Shown: in pieces, positions 6,314 through 7,317 of the stretch
Position numbering within the stretch: position 1 is the first letter of the stretch
Layout: each line of letters opens with the position of its first letter
NCBI GenBank assembly: GCA_030624785.1
Contig: JAUXJK010000100.1
Coordinates: 1-7,317, forward strand
Origin: Actinomycetes bacterium
GTDB taxonomy: Bacteria; Actinomycetota; Thermoleophilia; Gaiellales; Gaiellaceae
Direction: 5' to 3'
DNA: 7,317 bases
Notes under the pieces: model-generated
Database searches by the model: none
Seen by the model: the letters and a program-made list of their open reading frames with translations, nothing else
What the model was told of the DNA's origin: nothing
Made by a program: the position numbers and the translations under genes

Positions 6314-6873
6314 CACGTGTCCCGAGTGATCTAGATGCTCGTTTCCGACGAGAAGCGATAGCGGAGGGTCTCTACGACGTGAGCTTTGGGATCGCCGAAT
6401 CCCCCATTGGAGATCTGCTTCTCGCGGCGACGCAGGTTGGCATTTGCACAATCTCGTTCGATCCCGATCCCGAACGCTGCCTGAGCGAGTTGAGCCAGTT
6501 GTTCGGTCCTCGCGTACTTGAGGCGAGCGAACCGCTCGAAGACACCGTCGCCCAGCTCGATGAGTACTTCCGCGGCGAGAGGCAAAACTTCGAGCTTCGG
6601 CTCGACCTCTCGGCAGTCACGTCATTCCGACGTCAGATACTCCAGGAACTCGCCGAGGTTCCCTACGGGACAGTAACCACATACGCGACCCTCGCCCGCG
6701 ATGCAGGCCGCCCCGGCGCCGCGCGCGCGGTCGGTGGAGCGATGAACCGCAATCCGATCTCGATCGTCTTGCCATGCCACCGGGTCGTCGGTGCTGACGG
6801 CGACCTCACCGGCTACGTCGGCGGCCTAGCTCGCAAGGAGACTCTTCTGACCCTGGAAGGGGCCAGCCTTTAG
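6310..6873 (+). CDS. ogt: Methylated-DNA-[protein]-cysteine S-methyltransferase (Ogt/MGMT)
   Basis: A suicide DNA repair protein that takes the alkyl group from O6-alkylguanine (and O4-alkylthymine) onto its own cysteine. The 187-residue protein has a roughly 20-residue N-terminal extension, the N-terminal ribonuclease-like domain beginning at SPIGDLLLAAT (31-41), and the C-terminal catalytic domain: VPYGTVTTYATLA (117-129), ARAVGGAMNRNP (138-149) with the helix-turn-helix arginine and the asparagine hinge, and the active-site I-V-L-P-C-H-R-V with C156 and H157. GGLARKETLLTLE near the end is also typical. All key residues are present, so it should be active. It lacks the Ada N-terminal zinc domain and AraC-type domain, hence Ogt-type rather than Ada. 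It shares ATGA with the upstream sigma factor gene, and its stop overlaps the convergent hyuB stop by four bases. Confidence 0.95.
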   Translation: MTRVPSDLDARFRREAIAEGLYDVSFGIAESPIGDLLLAATQVGICTISFDPDPERCLSELSQLFGPRVLEASEPLEDTVAQLDEYFRGERQNFELRLDLSAVTSFRRQILQELAEVPYGTVTTYATLARDAGRPGAARAVGGAMNRNPISIVLPCHRVVGADGDLTGYVGGLARKETLLTLEGASL

Positions 6874-7317
6874 TCGTCGGCCGCTGATGGCGGTCCCCAA
6901 CCGCCGCCGCCCGGCGTTTCGATGCGGACGACATCGCCCGGTGCGAGTTGTCGAGTCGCTTTCGGTGGGAGCTCATCGCCGTTGAGTAGCGTCCTGCCAA
7001 GCGCCCCCGGTTTGCCGCCGGCCATCCCCTGCGGCGGGTTGTGGCGTCGCTCACCGAGGACGGACAGTCTGCAGGACTCAAGCACGCGCAACTCCCTTGT
7101 GACGCCGTCTCCGCCAGACTGAGCGCCCGCGCCGCCCGAGCCGGGACGAAGCCCGTAATGCTCGACGCGCAGCGGGTAGGAAAGCTCGAGCGCTTCGAGT
7201 GGCGTGTTGAGAGTGTTCGACATTGCGACGTGTACGCCACTGGGTCCCGGGCTCTTGGGCGACGCGCCCTGACCTCCTCCAATTGTCTCGTAGTACGCGA
7301 AGGTGCTGTTCCCGAAC
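6870..7317 (-). CDS. hyuB: Hydantoinase B/oxoprolinase family protein, C-terminal part (5' end beyond window)
   Basis: HyuB proteins pair with HyuA in ATP-dependent hydrolysis of hydantoins (such as N-methylhydantoin), 5-oxoproline or related cyclic amides. In the window 148 C-terminal residues are read from the right edge to TAA at 6870-6872. Family motifs are clear: FAYYETIGGGQGA, then GVHVAMSNTLNTPLEALE, YPLRVEHYGLRPGSGGAGA, GGDGVTRELRVLE, GERRHNPPQGMAGGKPG and the terminal TPGGGGWGPP. Full-length HyuB has about 500-600 residues, so roughly three quarters lie outside, presumably next to hyuA. The M of MSNTLNTP at 7223 is not the start, because the same frame continues upstream with conserved sequence. 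Oxoprolinase, hydantoinase and acetone carboxylase-like members cannot be told apart from this fragment. Confidence 0.92.
   Translation of the reverse strand, partial: FGNSTFAYYETIGGGQGASPKSPGPSGVHVAMSNTLNTPLEALELSYPLRVEHYGLRPGSGGAGAQSGGDGVTRELRVLESCRLSVLGERRHNPPQGMAGGKPGALGRTLLNGDELPPKATRQLAPGDVVRIETPGGGGWGPPSAADD

Noticed and set aside
6806..7282. Minus-strand open frame of 158 codons over the ogt end and hyuB
   Set aside because: The other minus frame carries the conserved hydantoinase B sequence up to the window edge; this one is an Arg/Ser-rich shadow.

Overview
The window looks like a chromosomal segment of a moderately high-GC bacterium, probably an actinomycete-phylum organism. A deep branch such as the Thermoleophilia is possible, but this is inferred from gene order and protein flavour only. 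Eight genes are supported, two of them cut by the window edges. There are no RNA genes, insertion sequences or CRISPR arrays, and no non-coding stretch longer than about 150 bases.

Left part (1-4763, minus strand): the start of a division and cell wall (dcw) cluster, read right to left as mraZ, rsmH, an FtsL-like membrane protein, ftsI (penicillin-binding protein) and murE (its 3' end lies beyond base 1). Packing is tight: mraZ and rsmH overlap by 41 bases, rsmH and ftsL are one base apart, ftsL and ftsI share GTGA, and a GTG-started murE follows ftsI after 16 bases. This looks like one transcript. Just upstream of mraZ lie four GTGG(G/A) boxes at an exact 10-base period, the layout expected for the operator of MraZ itself, overlapping a plausible promoter.

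Middle part (4818-5660, minus strand): a PfkB/ribokinase-family sugar kinase of unknown substrate on the same strand as the dcw genes. A small GC hairpin and the mraZ promoter region separate it from them.

Right part (5774-7317): on the plus strand, an ECF-like sigma-70 factor whose stop codon overlaps the start of an O6-alkylguanine-DNA alkyltransferase (Ogt/MGMT) in an ATGA junction. This two-gene unit diverges from the kinase. It ends in a four-base convergent overlap with the 3' end of a hydantoinase B (hyuB) gene that enters from the right edge on the minus strand.

The best lead for an under-described system is the sigma factor-Ogt pair: a DNA alkylation repair protein made in translational coupling with a transcription initiation factor, with no anti-sigma gene in view. 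The MraZ operator is the clearest regulatory element. The rest is mostly ordinary chromosomal housekeeping.
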